A stretch of 29,832 nucleotides of DNA, from positions 1 through 29,832 of the forward strand of contig CAZHSR010000006.1 of the NCBI GenBank assembly GCA_964535155.1, written 5' to 3'. The notes beneath the pieces were generated by a model. That model ran no database searches. It was not told the DNA's origin and worked only from the letters and a program-made list of their open reading frames with translations. Positions 29,378-29,832 of the stretch are shown here, in pieces (the stretch's first letter is position 1; each line of letters begins with the position of its first letter). Source of the stretch: JAGPFW01 sp964535155 (lineage in GTDB: Bacteria > Patescibacteriota > WWE3 > UBA101185 > UBA10185). The position numbers and the translations under genes were made by a program.

Positions 29378-29832
29378 ATGACGGATTCTGCCCAGAGCAA
29401 TGTCAATAGAATAACTGTAGGAAAAGCTGCCAAGTTGCTGGGGGTGTCTAGTTCTACTTTAAGACGCTTGGAAGATTCTGGAAAAATAAATTCCCAAAGA
29501 GAAGAAGAAAATAATTATAGATTCTATCTTGAAGAGGATGTTTTAGGGCTGAAAGCGGAATTGGCCAGAGAAAAAGTTGAGGCACAAGTGGCAAGAGTAA
29601 ATTCAATACCTGTTGAAAAGCCCATTGTGAATGTTGCGGGACCAACATCTAGGGTGACCCTTGCAAAGCCAACAGTAATAAGGGCAAAAACCCCTGTAGC
29701 AACGGCGACAGTGGCAACAGCAAAAGTTGCAAATGCCCAAACCCAAGATCCCTTTTACACAAATTTCAGGAAAAACATCAACCTTATCACTGCAGGTTTT
29801 GCAGGGGCTTCCCTACTTTTAATGATCTTTTC
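29378..29832 (+). CDS. MerR-like helix-turn-helix protein with a membrane segment, 3' end cut off
   Basis: Open from ATG 29378 to the window edge (151 codons seen). Residues 11-60 form a MerR-type winged helix: ITVGKAAKLLGVSSSTLRRLEDSGKI, then a basic/acidic wing and FYLEEDVLGL. Residues 60-125 are an Ala/Val/Thr/Pro-rich linker. From about 137 a membrane helix begins (NLITAGFAGASLLLMIF). This suggests a DNA-binding domain tethered to the membrane, with whatever follows lying outside. It is divergent from the ATPase operon across about 150 bases and could control it; that is inference. AGAGAAG, 12 bases before the ATG, is a weak Shine-Dalgarno. Confidence 0.75.
   Translation, partial: MTDSAQSNVNRITVGKAAKLLGVSSSTLRRLEDSGKINSQREEENNYRFYLEEDVLGLKAELAREKVEAQVARVNSIPVEKPIVNVAGPTSRVTLAKPTVIRAKTPVATATVATAKVANAQTQDPFYTNFRKNINLITAGFAGASLLLMIF

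Noticed and set aside
1..29832. CRISPR arrays, insertion sequences, prophage genes or rRNA
   Set aside because: I saw no spaced direct repeats, transposase or integrase motifs, phage structural genes or rRNA sequence anywhere in the window.

Overview
The window is a gene-dense, AT-rich stretch of bacterial chromosome. It most likely comes from a candidate phyla radiation (Patescibacteria) genome assembled from a metagenome. This is an inference from the small, tightly packed and overlapping genes, an archaeal-type multidomain thymidylate synthase, a bacterial RRM protein, a surface-protein beta domain common in that group, and a 10-N scaffold gap at 17777-17786. I cannot name the phylum. TGA is used as a stop (for example at 2218-2220, 18606-18608 and 25729-25731) and the tRNA-Trp reads UGG, so the code looks standard.

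Layout. 1-726: end of a kinase-like phosphotransferase. 662-4378 (minus): tandem cytidylyltransferase, HIT/dCMP-deaminase fusion, and MtrA-like/thymidylate synthase/DUF4346 fusion. 4507-6750: topA. 6751-7214: no protein gene, but a tRNA-like element and a small RNA complementary to it. 7215-8315: DHH phosphoesterase. 8343-12606: mreB-mreC-mreD-mrdA cell-shape operon. 12711-14189 (plus): def-fmt. 14191-14767 (minus): rpmB and a small basic protein. 15017-15439: four tRNAs (Thr, Tyr, Thr, Trp). 15478-16882: AbiE toxin-antitoxin pair. 17129: RRM protein. 17444-18259: folD. 18405-18781: two coupled small basic ORFs. About 18895-19136 (minus): an orphan structured RNA. 19176-21161: M50 protease and glyA. 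21207-23058: secE-nusG-rplK-rplA. 23094-29225 (minus): an F1Fo-ATPase-like operon. 29378-end: a membrane-anchored MerR-like regulator, divergent from the ATPase.

Working together. glyA, folD, fmt, the thymidylate synthase and the dCMP deaminase outline a folate one-carbon route to dTMP and formyl-Met-tRNA, with def removing the formyl group. mreBCD and mrdA run lateral wall growth.

Most notable. The ATPase operon has intact F1 catalytic motifs. In the position of the c subunit it carries an exported beta domain fused to a two-helix c-like segment in which the proton-binding carboxylate is replaced by Phe, and no a subunit (atpB) is present. This looks like an F1 motor coupled to something other than proton flow. 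A second unusual locus is a tRNA-like gene with alanine identity elements and no normal anticodon arm, followed by a separately promoted small RNA able to form 23 base pairs with it.

Expression signals. Many first-in-operon genes have an extended -10 element (TGnTAWAAT-like) ending 6 to 9 bases before the start codon, so they are probably leaderless. Several genes inside operons or behind long leaders carry Shine-Dalgarno sites instead.
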